This document shows positions 28,446 to 37,435 of a stretch of 63,540 bases of DNA, one piece after another (position 1 is the first letter of the stretch; each line of letters begins with the position of its first letter). This DNA is from Desulfovibrio sp. Lineage in GTDB: Bacteria; Desulfobacterota; Desulfovibrionia; Desulfovibrionales; Desulfovibrionaceae. The notes beneath the pieces were generated by a model. The model did not search any database and had not been told where the DNA came from. It saw only the letters and a program-made list of their open reading frames with translations. The translations under genes were made by a program, and so were the position numbers. The stretch lies in contig NZ_JAHZAA010000003.1 of the NCBI RefSeq assembly GCF_019424165.1, forward strand, positions 113,627 through 177,166, written 5' to 3'.

Positions 28446-31400
28446 ATGAATATCGCCTCCGTGTTTATCAGCCGCCCGGTCGCCACGGTGCTGCTCATGC
28501 TCGGCATGCTTTTTTTCGGCATAACGGGCTATAAAAACCTGCCTGTCAACCATCTGCCCAATGTGGACTTTCCTACCATCCAGGTCATGGCCGACCTTGC
28601 GGGGGCCGACCCGGAAACCATGGCCGCTTCCGTAGCCACGCCGCTGGAAAAGGAATTTTTTACCATTGCGGGCATTGACTCCATTTCGTCGGTCAACTCG
28701 ACGGGCCGTACCCGCATAACCATCCAGTTCGCCCTGGACCGCGATATTGACGCGGCGGCTCTGGACGTGCAGTCGGCCATCGGCCTTGCACAGCGGCGCA
28801 TGCCCGCCAACATGACCACGCCGCCGAGCTTCCGCAAGGTAAACCCGGCCGACATGCCCATCCTGTATCTACGGGTGTCGTCGCCCACCCTGCCGCTGTA
28901 CGCCCTTAACGAATATGCCGATACCCTTATAGGCCAGCGTCTTTCCATGGTGGAAGGCGTGGCCCAGGTAGTGGTGTACGGGCAGAAGAAATACGCCGTG
29001 CGAGTGCAGCTTGACCCGGATGAGCTGGCCTCGCGCGGGCTTGGCATCGACGAGGTGGCCGATGCCGTGGCCGCGGCCAACAGCATGCTGCCCACAGGCT
29101 CGCTGGAGGGGGCGCAGCGCGCCAGCGCCATCAAGTCTTCGGGCCAACTGCTCAATGCCCGCGCTTTTCAGGATACGGTGGTGGCCTACCGCAATGGTGC
29201 GCCGGTGCGGCTGCGCGATCTCGGGCAGGTGGTGGACAGCGTAAAGCAGGACAAGCAGCTTACCTGGGGCAACGGCGGCTCGCCAGGCATCACCCTGGCC
29301 GTGGAGCGCCAGCCGGGAACCAATACCGTGCAGGTGGTGGATTCCATCCGCAAGCTTCTGCCGGGCCTTGAGCGTCAGTTGCCGCCGTCCGTTGCGCTGG
29401 AAGTTTTTTACGACCGTTCCGACTCCATCCGTCACTCTGTGGCGGATGTTAAGTTTACCCTGGTGCTTACGGTTTTTCTGGTGGTGCTGGTCATTTTTGT
29501 TTTTCTGCGCAACCTGCCCGCCACCATAATCCCCAGCCTGGCCCTGCCCATGTCGGTCATTTCCACGTTTGCCGTCATGGCGGTGCTTGGCTACAGCCTG
29601 GACAACCTTTCGCTCATGGCCCTGACACTGGCCGTGGGCTTTGTGGTGGATGACGCCATCGTCATGCTCGAAAATATCGTGCGCCACCAGGAAATGGGCA
29701 AGGATCCGCTTACGGCGGCGTACGACGGATCGGCGGAAATCGGTTTCACCATCGTGTCCATGACGGTTTCGCTGGCGGCGGTATTTATTCCCGTGCTGTT
29801 TATGGGCGGTATTGTGGGCCGTTTGTTCAGGGAGTTTGCCGTGGTCATCATCACGGCCATTCTGGCATCGGGGGTGGTATCGCTTACGCTCACGCCCATG
29901 CTGTGCGCCTACTTTCTGAAAGCGCGGGGCGCGCATGCCGTGGGGCGCACCGCCGGACAGGGGTTTTACGGCTTGCTTGAGCGCGGTTTTGACCGGTTGA
30001 ACAGCCTTTATGCACGCTCACTGGCTGTGGTGCTGCGCCATCGCCTGAAGACGCTCATGGCCTCTCTGCTTTTGCTGGCGCTCACCGGATGGCTGGGGGC
30101 AGTCATGCCCAAGGGCTTTCTGCCCGTGGAGGATCTCGGCATGCTGGTGGCCAGCACCGAGGCCGAGCAGGGCGTGTCCTACGAAGGCATGGTAAACGCG
30201 CAGCGCAGCCTTGACCCCCTGCTGGAAAAAAATCCCCACCTGGCCGTATACAATTCCATCGTGGGCATTGTGGGCGGCAGCCCGAGCATGAATAACGGCA
30301 TACTGCTCATGCCGCTCAAGCCGCACGGCCAGCGACCCGGCATCGAGCAGGTGGCCGAGCAGCTACGCCGTGAACTGAATATTTCGCCTTCGTTGAGGGT
30401 TTTTGTGCGTGTGCCTCCGGCCATCAATATCGGCGGGCGTTCTTCAAAGGCCCTTTACCAGTACACGCTGTCCGGGCCGGATATGGAAGCTCTGTATGAC
30501 AGCGCCCAGGAAGTGGAAGAGGCCCTGCGCGCCCTGCCGCAGGTGCAGGACGTGAACAGCGACCTGCAACTGAAAAATCCCGAGCTGCGCGTCACCATCG
30601 ACCGTAACCGGGCGGCGGCGCTGGGCGTAAGCCCGCACCAGATAGAGCTGGCCCTGCAATCGGCGTACGGGTCGCGCGAAATTTCAACAATCTACGCGCC
30701 AACCAACGACTATACGGTTTTTGTGGAACTGCAAAAGAAATTCCAGCAGGACAGCTCGGCCCTGTCGCGCCTGTACGTGCGCGCGGCTGACGGCAATCTT
30801 GTGCCGCTGGACACGCTGGTGAAGATGGAGCCGGGCGTCGGCCCCATTGCCGTGAACCACAATGGCCAGTTTCCTGCGGTGACCATTTCTTACAACCTGC
30901 GGCCCGGGGTGTCGCTGGGGCAGGGCGTGGCCGCTGTGGAGGCCGCCGCCAAACCGCTGCTGCCGGATACGGTCACTGCCGAATCGCAGGGTACGGCGCA
31001 GGCCTTTCAAAGCTCGCTGACGGGCATGGGCTGGCTGCTGGTGCTGGCGATTGTGGTCATCTACCTGGTACTGGGCATCCTGTATGAAAGTTTTATCCAC
31101 CCCCTGACCATTCTTTCAGGCCTGCCTTCGGCGGGTTTCGGCGCGCTGGCGACCCTGTGGCTGTTCGGCATGGATTTGAACCTCTACGGCTTTGTGGGCG
31201 TCATCATGCTGTTGGGCATCGTGAAGAAGAACGCCATCATGATGCTGGACTTCGCCCTTGAAGCGCAGCGCCATAATCCCGGGATGGAGCCGCTTGAAGC
31301 CATTACGCGTGGTTGCCATGTGCGCTTCCGGCCTATTATGATGACCACGGTGGCGGCGCTTATGGGCGCGCTGCCCATTGCCATAGGCATCGGGGCCGGG

Positions 31401-31589
31401 GCCGAGGCGCGGCGTCCCCTTGGCATGGCTGTGGTCGGCGGGCTTTGCTTTTCGCAGATTGTTACGCTCTACATAACCCCCGTATACTATTATTATATGG
31501 AAAAGATGTCGCGCTCGCTGGGCAGACGGTGGGGCGGGCGCTTCAGGCGGCCCGGGGCGGGCGCGCCGGAGCTTGCCGCAAAAGACTGA
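28446..31589 (+). CDS. RND efflux transporter inner-membrane subunit (HAE-1, MdtB/MdtC-like)
   Basis: A 1047-residue proton-driven exporter with the duplicated RND layout: helix 1, a large periplasmic loop (about 30-335), helices 2-6, helix 7, a second loop and helices 8-12. The proton-relay Asp pair lies in VGFVVDDAIVMLENIVRH (about 400), and the helix-1 start MNIASVFISRPVATVLL is typical of multidrug pumps. The MdtB/MdtC branch fits best. The usual adaptor (AcrA/MdtA) and TolC genes are not adjacent, so this subunit depends on partners elsewhere. A clear ribosome site is missing before the ATG, suggesting coupling to the upstream permease. Confidence 0.93.
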   Translation: MNIASVFISRPVATVLLMLGMLFFGITGYKNLPVNHLPNVDFPTIQVMADLAGADPETMAASVATPLEKEFFTIAGIDSISSVNSTGRTRITIQFALDRDIDAAALDVQSAIGLAQRRMPANMTTPPSFRKVNPADMPILYLRVSSPTLPLYALNEYADTLIGQRLSMVEGVAQVVVYGQKKYAVRVQLDPDELASRGLGIDEVADAVAAANSMLPTGSLEGAQRASAIKSSGQLLNARAFQDTVVAYRNGAPVRLRDLGQVVDSVKQDKQLTWGNGGSPGITLAVERQPGTNTVQVVDSIRKLLPGLERQLPPSVALEVFYDRSDSIRHSVADVKFTLVLTVFLVVLVIFVFLRNLPATIIPSLALPMSVISTFAVMAVLGYSLDNLSLMALTLAVGFVVDDAIVMLENIVRHQEMGKDPLTAAYDGSAEIGFTIVSMTVSLAAVFIPVLFMGGIVGRLFREFAVVIITAILASGVVSLTLTPMLCAYFLKARGAHAVGRTAGQGFYGLLERGFDRLNSLYARSLAVVLRHRLKTLMASLLLLALTGWLGAVMPKGFLPVEDLGMLVASTEAEQGVSYEGMVNAQRSLDPLLEKNPHLAVYNSIVGIVGGSPSMNNGILLMPLKPHGQRPGIEQVAEQLRRELNISPSLRVFVRVPPAINIGGRSSKALYQYTLSGPDMEALYDSAQEVEEALRALPQVQDVNSDLQLKNPELRVTIDRNRAAALGVSPHQIELALQSAYGSREISTIYAPTNDYTVFVELQKKFQQDSSALSRLYVRAADGNLVPLDTLVKMEPGVGPIAVNHNGQFPAVTISYNLRPGVSLGQGVAAVEAAAKPLLPDTVTAESQGTAQAFQSSLTGMGWLLVLAIVVIYLVLGILYESFIHPLTILSGLPSAGFGALATLWLFGMDLNLYGFVGVIMLLGIVKKNAIMMLDFALEAQRHNPGMEPLEAITRGCHVRFRPIMMTTVAALMGALPIAIGIGAGAEARRPLGMAVVGGLCFSQIVTLYITPVYYYYMEKMSRSLGRRWGGRFRRPGAGAPELAAKD

Positions 31590-31734
31590 AGCGGGTACAC
31601 AGCGCCAAGCGCCCACAGAAATTTTTGCTGCGCGTTCCGAGCGCGCGGCGTCCGGTAAAAACAGCATCCGCTCGCGCCTTGCACATTGTGCACCGGCGTA
31701 TGAAAGCCCGGCGGCATGCCGCGATGGAGACCGC

Positions 31735-32520
31735 ATGATTTCACAAGATATGTCCTCACCCCTTGAAGCCCCTGTCTGTCGCCGTTGCGGCATGTGCTGT
31801 CTGCGTGGCGGCCCTACCCTCATGCAGGCGGACCTGCCGCGCCTCACCGGAGACGTGCTCACCCTTGAAACGCTTATATGCCTGCGCGCGGGAGAATGGG
31901 CGCGTGACGATGCGCGGGGCGAATTGCGCCCGCTTGACCGGGAGTGCATCAAGGTGGCGGGGCTTGGCGGCCAGGCACACCCCTGGCGCTGTCGTTTTTA
32001 TCGCGACGCTTCGGGCTGCGCCATTTACGCCCATCGCCCGGTGCAGTGTTCGGCCCTGTTCTGCATGAATACGGACCCGCTGGAAGACCTGCTGGCTCGC
32101 GAGCCTCTGCTTGACCGCGCCAAGGCTCTGGAGGCGCTGGCCGCTTTGGCGCATATACCGGGTTTTTACGGAATGCCCGACGGCACCCGAGCCCTTTTGC
32201 CCGACCTTGTGACCGCCCACGAGGAGCAGAATCCTGTGGCTCCCGTGCTTGAGGCCGCGGCGCGTCTTGGCTTCGCGCCCAAGGGGGCGAGCGCCGTAAC
32301 CGGGGAAGAGGCCGCTATGGATGAGGGCGAACGCCAGAACCTGCTTGACGGCATCAGCAAGGCCGTGCGTACAGAGGCGGCCTTTCGCGAGCTGTGTGTG
32401 GAGCGCGCGGGCATACCCGCCGCCATGCTGCCTTTTCTTTTGGGGCGGCCCATGGCCGATCTGCTGGCCGAGGTCGGATTGCGCCCGGCGGCCACGACGC
32501 CGGAGCGACCGCAGTTGTAA
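31735..32520 (+). CDS. YkgJ family Cys-cluster protein
   Basis: A 261-residue protein with the YkgJ pattern: C15, C18, C21 and C22 (VCRRCGMCC), then WRCRFY, a second Cys in SGCAIYAHRPVQCSALFC. These Cys probably hold a metal or an iron-sulfur cluster. The function of the family is not established. The start is ATG 31735 with GGAGA five bases upstream. The C-terminal half is Ala-rich helix of no recognised family. It follows the RND gene on the same strand by about 145 bases. Confidence 0.8.
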   Translation: MISQDMSSPLEAPVCRRCGMCCLRGGPTLMQADLPRLTGDVLTLETLICLRAGEWARDDARGELRPLDRECIKVAGLGGQAHPWRCRFYRDASGCAIYAHRPVQCSALFCMNTDPLEDLLAREPLLDRAKALEALAALAHIPGFYGMPDGTRALLPDLVTAHEEQNPVAPVLEAAARLGFAPKGASAVTGEEAAMDEGERQNLLDGISKAVRTEAAFRELCVERAGIPAAMLPFLLGRPMADLLAEVGLRPAATTPERPQL

Positions 32521-32696
32521 AGCGTCTGCGGCGGCAGTGCGGCGCAGGTCTCACAGGGGCAGTCAGCCTGGTGTATACCTGCTTTCTGAGTGGCGGGCCA
32601 TGCGATGGATTGCGCGGCGGAGCGTCAGGCCTTTTCCGGCCGGCAGCCGGGTTGCCGGGGAAGCCCCGGCACAGGCATGGGAGCTGCCGCTCTTGG

Positions 32697-32725
32697 TTGA
32701 CAGAAGGCCGCCACGGCCCTACCTT
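32697..32725 (+). promoter_or_regulatory. Sigma-70-type promoter of ribBA
   Basis: TTGACA (32697-32702) and TACCTT (32720-32725) are separated by 17 bases, placing a start about 45 bases before the ATG. The spacer contains the dyad GGCCG-CCA-CGGCC (32706-32718), which could be an operator. I saw no FMN riboswitch in the leader. Confidence 0.5.
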
Positions 32726-32778
32726 ACATAAATTATAATATTCACAGCCCGCGCCACGGGCCAAACGAAGGAAGCATC

Positions 32779-33993
32779 ATGCCATTGTGCAGCATTGAGG
32801 AAGCCGTTGCCGACATTAAACAGGGCAAAATGGTCATTCTTGTGGACGATGAAGGCCGGGAGAATGAAGGCGACCTGACCATGGCCGCGGAATTTGTCAC
32901 CCCCGAGGCCATCAATTTTATGGCCAAATACGGGCGGGGGCTTATCTGCCTGCCCATGTCGCCGGAGATGATCGACCGGCTTGATCTGCCTCTTATGACG
33001 CAGCGCAACGGCTCGCGTTTCGGCACCAACTTCACCATTTCCATTGAAGCCCGCGAGGGTGTTACCACGGGCATTTCCGCCGCGGACCGCGCCACCACCA
33101 TTCTGGCCGCTGTTGCCGATGAAGTGCGCCCCGACGACCTTGTGACGCCGGGGCATGTTTTTCCCCTGCGCGCCAAGGCCGGAGGCGTACTTTCGCGCGC
33201 CGGGCAGACCGAAGGTGGCGTGGACCTGTCAAAGCTGGCCGGGCTCAAGCCCGCCTCGGTTATTTGCGAGATCATGCGGGATGACGGAACAATGGCCCGC
33301 ATGCCCGATCTGGAAACTTTTGCCGAAGAGCACGGCCTCAAGATCGTGGCTGTCAAGGATATCATCCGCTACCGCCTCAACAGGGGGCAGGTGTCTGTGC
33401 GCAATGTGGCCAAGGCCCATCTGCCCACAAGGTGCGGTGATTTCACGGTATATGCCTATGGAAGCGAAACCGAGCAGGGTACGCATCTGGCACTGGTCAA
33501 GGGCGACCTTTCCGGGCCGGAGCCTGTGCTTGCCCGCGTGCACAGCGAATGCCTCACGGGCGACGCCCTGGGATCGCTGCGTTGCGACTGCGGCGGCCAG
33601 CTTGGCGCGGCCCTGCGGCAGATAGAAAAAGAAGGGCGCGGCGCGCTGCTGTATATGCGCCAGGAAGGGCGCGGCATAGGCCTTGCCAATAAAATACGTG
33701 CCTATGCCCTTCAGGACGAAGGGTACGACACCGTGGAAGCCAACCGCAAACTGGGCTTTCCCCCGGATCTGCGTGACTACGGAACCGGCGCCCAGATGCT
33801 GGTTGACCTGGGCATACACAAGGTGCGCCTGCTGACCAACAATCCCAAGAAAATTGTGGGGCTTTCCGGTTACGGCATCGAAATTGTCGAAAGAGTACCC
33901 ATCGAAATGGACGCCTGCCCTGAAAACGAGCACTACCTGCGTACCAAGAAAGAAAAAATGCAGCATATGCTGCACTGCTCCTGCTGCCGTTAG
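32779..33993 (+). CDS. ribBA: Bifunctional 3,4-DHBP synthase / GTP cyclohydrolase II
   Basis: A 404-residue fusion that makes both precursors of riboflavin. Residues 1-200 are the RibB half (DDEGRENEGDLTMAAE, 23-38, metal- and substrate-binding acids) that turns ribulose 5-phosphate into dihydroxybutanone phosphate. Residues about 205-404 are the RibA half, with zinc Cys 258, 269 and 271 (HSECLTGD, LRCDCGG) and the RQEGRGIGL loop. The order is the normal RibBA one. The ATG has GAAGGAA about 7 bases upstream. No other rib genes are adjacent, so it is expressed alone. Confidence 0.97.
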   Translation: MPLCSIEEAVADIKQGKMVILVDDEGRENEGDLTMAAEFVTPEAINFMAKYGRGLICLPMSPEMIDRLDLPLMTQRNGSRFGTNFTISIEAREGVTTGISAADRATTILAAVADEVRPDDLVTPGHVFPLRAKAGGVLSRAGQTEGGVDLSKLAGLKPASVICEIMRDDGTMARMPDLETFAEEHGLKIVAVKDIIRYRLNRGQVSVRNVAKAHLPTRCGDFTVYAYGSETEQGTHLALVKGDLSGPEPVLARVHSECLTGDALGSLRCDCGGQLGAALRQIEKEGRGALLYMRQEGRGIGLANKIRAYALQDEGYDTVEANRKLGFPPDLRDYGTGAQMLVDLGIHKVRLLTNNPKKIVGLSGYGIEIVERVPIEMDACPENEHYLRTKKEKMQHMLHCSCCR

Positions 33994-34038
33994 GAGTTTC
34001 TTTTTCCGGCATGGCCTGAGCCATATCGGACGAGTCCC

Positions 34039-34070
34039 TGCCGCCAGGCCAGGCAAGCAGCCTGGCGGCA
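34039..34070 (+). terminator. Terminator-like hairpin after ribBA
   Basis: A perfect 11-bp stem (34039-34049 with 34060-34070) sits 46 bases past the ribBA stop. Its tail is only weakly T-rich (ATAGTTT). From 34071 to 34425 I see no gene or other clear element. Confidence 0.55.
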
Positions 34071-34425
34071 ATAGTTTGCAGGGGGGGCATATGCCACCTG
34101 CCGCGGCCGTACTGTATAGCTTCCCGGCCCTGGGCCACTGGGCTTTCGGGCTGATGCTGCCGGCGTCCTTGTGGGAGACTGCTTTTTTGAGCATGTCGGC
34201 TTTGAAAACAGGTGTTCTTAAAGCCGCAAGAGGCTTATTATGGCGTTTATCCACACAGGCCGCTGTGTTTGCGCCTCTGTGGCGGACGTCTGCGCACGCA
34301 GCCGTCAGGGCAGTTTTAAAGTGAAATTGCCCTAAAAAAACAGGACCGTCCCTTGACCCCGGCATGCCGCTGCCCTGGCTTTCAGAGCGGCACGGGGTGG
34401 CGGTTCATACCTCAGGGAGTACTGC

Positions 34426-35001
34426 ATGACCGTAAAGGAAAAAATTGTGGCTCAGGGCGCGCTGCTGTGGCGTTTTCTGGGTTTTTTCCAGCCGCCCCTG
34501 TTGCGCTGTATCCATGCCGCCGTGATCGCATTTGTGCTTTTGCAGTTCCTGACCAGCATGGTCATGGTGGTCACTGTGGAAGGCCCCTCGGGCCTGGCCT
34601 GGATACACATCATTTCAGGCATGACCCTGTGCCTGCTGGGTATCGCCCTTGTGACGCTCAGCATCAGAAAGCGCGGCTTGCGCAATTTCTTTCCCTATCT
34701 GTGGGGCGATATGGAGCAGCTCGGCAAGGATATGCGCGCTGCGGCACAGTTCAAGATGGTTGGCCCCCGCCCCAAAGGCCTGCCCGCATGTATTCAGGGC
34801 CTTGGCATGGGCGCGCTGCTTCTGGCGGTGTTTACCGGCCTGTGGTGGTTTAACGACTGGAGCAATGACCGCCTCGGCCTTACTGCCCTGAGCGTGCACA
34901 AGTTTTTTGCCTGGGCCATGGTAGCCTACATCGCAGGGCATGGCGGCATGGCGCTGGCCCATTTTGCCATGTGGCAGAAAAAAACGGCGCCCAAGAAATA
35001 G
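34426..35001 (+). CDS. Small membrane cytochrome b-like protein
   Basis: A 191-residue protein with four hydrophobic helices. His at 30, 61, 158, 172 and 179 lie in or next to helices at positions suited to bis-His haem b binding, as in cytochrome b561 or the b subunits of hydrogenases and formate dehydrogenases. The pattern suggests menaquinone-linked electron transfer across the membrane, but no redox partner gene is next to it. Residue counts are too low for a NarI-type subunit. AGGGAG about 8 bases before the ATG supports the start. Confidence 0.62.
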   Translation: MTVKEKIVAQGALLWRFLGFFQPPLLRCIHAAVIAFVLLQFLTSMVMVVTVEGPSGLAWIHIISGMTLCLLGIALVTLSIRKRGLRNFFPYLWGDMEQLGKDMRAAAQFKMVGPRPKGLPACIQGLGMGALLLAVFTGLWWFNDWSNDRLGLTALSVHKFFAWAMVAYIAGHGGMALAHFAMWQKKTAPKK

Positions 35002-35048
35002 CGCGCGGTTGACAAAATAGCACGCATTTTATGCCTGCAATGCTTTGC

Positions 35049-35085
35049 GGGGGAGGGACCCGTTTGCAAAAGGGTCGCCTCCCCC
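35049..35085. terminator. Terminator hairpin 1 between cytochrome and CM/EPSP-like gene
   Basis: A stem of 13 bp with one bulged G (35049-35061 with 35072-35085) lies directly after the membrane cytochrome. The loop is A/T-rich. Confidence 0.6.
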
Positions 35086-35104
35086 ATAAAGCGATTCACC
35101 GTAA

Positions 35105-35139
35105 AAATGCTCTGTGGGGTTCCTCCCCACAGAGCATTT
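35105..35139. terminator. Terminator hairpin 2, bidirectional
   Basis: A perfect 15-bp stem (35105-35119 with 35125-35139) with a 5-base loop is bounded by A on the left and T on the right. It lies between convergent genes and suits both directions. Confidence 0.82.
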
Positions 35140-35165
35140 CAAAGTAAATTGTCTTCGGCGCTGTT

Positions 35166-36980
35166 CTAGTAGTCTTCTTCTTCCTTCATTTCCGGCGGCA
35201 CAGCCACCGCAGTGGTGATAATGCGCCGGCGGGCCGGGGCCGCGGGGGCGGTTTCAGGGGTGGCACGGCGCTGCGGCGGCTCGGGCAGGGCGTTGTACAA
35301 AGCCCAGAAGGCCGGATACAGGCCGGTCATGACACCGGGGTTGCCGAGCTTCTGGTGCTGTTTTGCACAAGCAGCCAAAGCAAGAGCCATGGCCCACACA
35401 GGCGTGGGGGCGTTCCAGGCGACCTTGGCTTCTGGTTGTGCAGTTTTGCACAATCTGCTGTTGTCATCCAGTTCCAGATCTACGGCATGCAGAAAGCTTT
35501 CCACTTCATGCATGTCCGTTCCCTGAGGCAATGGCGGCAGTACTGTCTGCCCGCCGCGCAAGGCTGCGCATGCGGCAAGGCCAACCACCAGGGGCGACCA
35601 GTCCGCAGGCAGGTACGCAGGCAGGGCAGATATGCTGAATGCCTTGAGCGGAGCCGTATTTTGCGCGTAGATTTCTTCGCCTTCCTTGCCTTTCTGCTGT
35701 TGCAGATCAAGGCCCAGATCGCGCAGGATGCCCCAACCGGCTTCGGCGGCGGGCCACTGGGGCCACTGGCCGGCAAGGCGCGTTTCACCGCCCAGAACCA
35801 GGGGCAAGGCCAGCAGAAACAGCGCCAGTTCCGGTTCAACGGGCAGTTGCGGCTGTGCAGGAATATTCAGCTTTGTCGGATGGATGCGCACAACGCCGCT
35901 GTCCACGGCCACATCGGCTCCGGCTGCCCGCAGGATGGGCAGTGTACGGGCCAGTATGGTTTTTTGGGCCGGGTGGCCGCTGATATCCATGGCCAGGCTG
36001 TGTTCATAGCCGGGCGCTGCCAGCAAAATGCCTTCGGCCAGTTCGGCGGGCGTATCAGCAGGCATGGTTACAGCGTCGGGGATAATGCCCGAGCTTTCAA
36101 GCCGTGCGGGCAGGCCGTCGCTCTTGGGGACCACGTGCACAAGGCGCGCGCCCATGGTGGGCAGAAAGTGGCGCACAGCGGAAAGGTCGGCCAGCTTCAG
36201 GCCGGACTCGCCCGCAAACTTTGCCCGTGAGGGGCGTCCCAGATAGTGGCCCAGCAGCAGAAAGAAGTTCCACGCGCTGTCGCCCACGTAGAGCACCTTG
36301 TCGGGCGCGCCCAGGGGTACGGCGGGTCTGGCGGTAACGCCTTCGTCCTCACGGGTGAGGGCTGCCCCGGCCTGGTTGAGCATTTTCACACAGTCCACGA
36401 CAGGGTCGTTCATGAGGCTTGGGCTAAGGCGCAGGGGCTGCCCTGTGGCGGCTGCCAGCATGAGCCACGCGCGTGTGGCGTGGCAGGCCAGAGGAGCCTG
36501 CATGCGCAGGCGCACGGCCTTGGTCGGCGGGGCCAGGTTGAACGCCATGCGCTTGTCGGTGCTTTCGCGGGGGCTGTCGGCAAAGGGCTGGCCGCCGTCG
36601 GCGGAGCCGCCCTCGTGTCCTTCGCCTTCGGGTCTTTCCTGCCGCTCGCTTACAGGGCGGGGCTGAAATTCCACTTCCTGCATAAGAGAAAAAAAATGGC
36701 CCGAGAGGCGGGCGTCGCGACTGATGCGGGCTACAGCGGCCTCCCACGATTCACGCAGTATTTTTTCCTCGGCGGCGTCCATGCGTGGCTTGTCGCCGCG
36801 CATGCGCGTCAGGATATTATGGCGCCGCAGCAGAAGGCGTAAAATGTCGCGGTCAATTTCGCAAACGGTTTCGCGCAAGGGGCGGCGCGGACGTGCCTCG
36901 CCCTGGCCCCGGAAATCGCGTTTTTCGCGGCTGTCCCGGGGGGGGCGCGGGCCGCGCGGGTCGTTCGAATGATCAGTCAT
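35166..36980 (-). CDS. Chorismate-mutase-like / EPSP-synthase-fold fusion, catalytic residues degenerate
   Basis: A 604-residue protein. Residues about 35-106 resemble an AroQ-type chorismate mutase: LRETVCEIDRDILRLLLRRHNIL aligns with the first helix and keeps two Arg, but a key Arg of helix 2 is replaced by Glu (MDAAEEKIL). Residues about 145-580 align with EPSP synthase, yet the Lys of the SKS loop is missing (APLACHATRAW, 162-172), the NAGT/R loop is DSAW (234-237), and the GDxSLxxRPM and RxKESDR motifs are not recognisable. The enzyme is therefore probably not a working EPSP synthase. It could be a regulator, a chaperone for aromatic-pathway enzymes, or a new activity. The start is ATG 36980 with AGGAAAG upstream. 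The N-terminus is very Arg/Pro-rich. Confidence 0.72.
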   Translation of the reverse strand: MTDHSNDPRGPRPPRDSREKRDFRGQGEARPRRPLRETVCEIDRDILRLLLRRHNILTRMRGDKPRMDAAEEKILRESWEAAVARISRDARLSGHFFSLMQEVEFQPRPVSERQERPEGEGHEGGSADGGQPFADSPRESTDKRMAFNLAPPTKAVRLRMQAPLACHATRAWLMLAAATGQPLRLSPSLMNDPVVDCVKMLNQAGAALTREDEGVTARPAVPLGAPDKVLYVGDSAWNFFLLLGHYLGRPSRAKFAGESGLKLADLSAVRHFLPTMGARLVHVVPKSDGLPARLESSGIIPDAVTMPADTPAELAEGILLAAPGYEHSLAMDISGHPAQKTILARTLPILRAAGADVAVDSGVVRIHPTKLNIPAQPQLPVEPELALFLLALPLVLGGETRLAGQWPQWPAAEAGWGILRDLGLDLQQQKGKEGEEIYAQNTAPLKAFSISALPAYLPADWSPLVVGLAACAALRGGQTVLPPLPQGTDMHEVESFLHAVDLELDDNSRLCKTAQPEAKVAWNAPTPVWAMALALAACAKQHQKLGNPGVMTGLYPAFWALYNALPEPPQRRATPETAPAAPARRRIITTAVAVPPEMKEEEDY

Positions 36981-37276
36981 GCTCTTTCCTGTAGGAAAAT
37001 GGGGAGGGGGGGGGTGATTAAATCCCTTTTCGTTGTGTGGAATTGCAGGGGTTTGCTGCAAATACGCAGCAAATCTGCGCCACAGTCTTTCTTTCTCTGC
37101 GCAAACGTGTTAGCTTGAAATGACTTCTCTTGCAAGGGTGTGCTCGCGAGGACTCTGTTTTGAGAAGGTTTGAATCGGGGATTAGAACTTTTTTCACAAG
37201 AACCTTATCTGGCTGAATTTTATTGGAAAAGCCTGTTCGGCAATGTAATGTTTCCACGAAATTTTGCAGAGGGGGC

Positions 37277-37306
37277 TTGACTCGGACGCCAAGTGCTTGT
37301 TACTAA
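37277..37306 (+). promoter_or_regulatory. Likely aprBA promoter
   Basis: TTGACT (37277-37282) and TACTAA (37301-37306) are 18 bases apart, giving a leader of about 120 bases before aprB. The upstream region 36981-37276 is AT-rich and holds no gene. I saw no complete Rex or HcpR site. Confidence 0.45.
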
Positions 37307-37355
37307 TTGCGCAAGCCATTCGCCCAACGTTTTAGCGAAGGCGCTCGGCTAACCC

Positions 37356-37404
37356 CGGCGTGTCGGTCTTTCCCGTCGCGCCACGCCGAACCCGGCGGGT
37401 TTTT
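37356..37404 (+). promoter_or_regulatory. Structured leader of aprBA
   Basis: CGGCGTG (37356-37362) pairs with CACGCCG (37382-37388). Immediately after, AACCC-GGC-GGGTT (37389-37401) with a T run forms a short terminator-like hairpin. The pair could act as an attenuator ahead of aprB. The short stem makes this tentative. Confidence 0.35.
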
Positions 37405-37435
37405 CAAACACTTTTTACTGAGTTGGAGGATACGT

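Noticed and set aside
32521..32778. FMN riboswitch before ribBA
   Set aside because: The conserved RFN boxes are absent. A plain promoter is seen instead.
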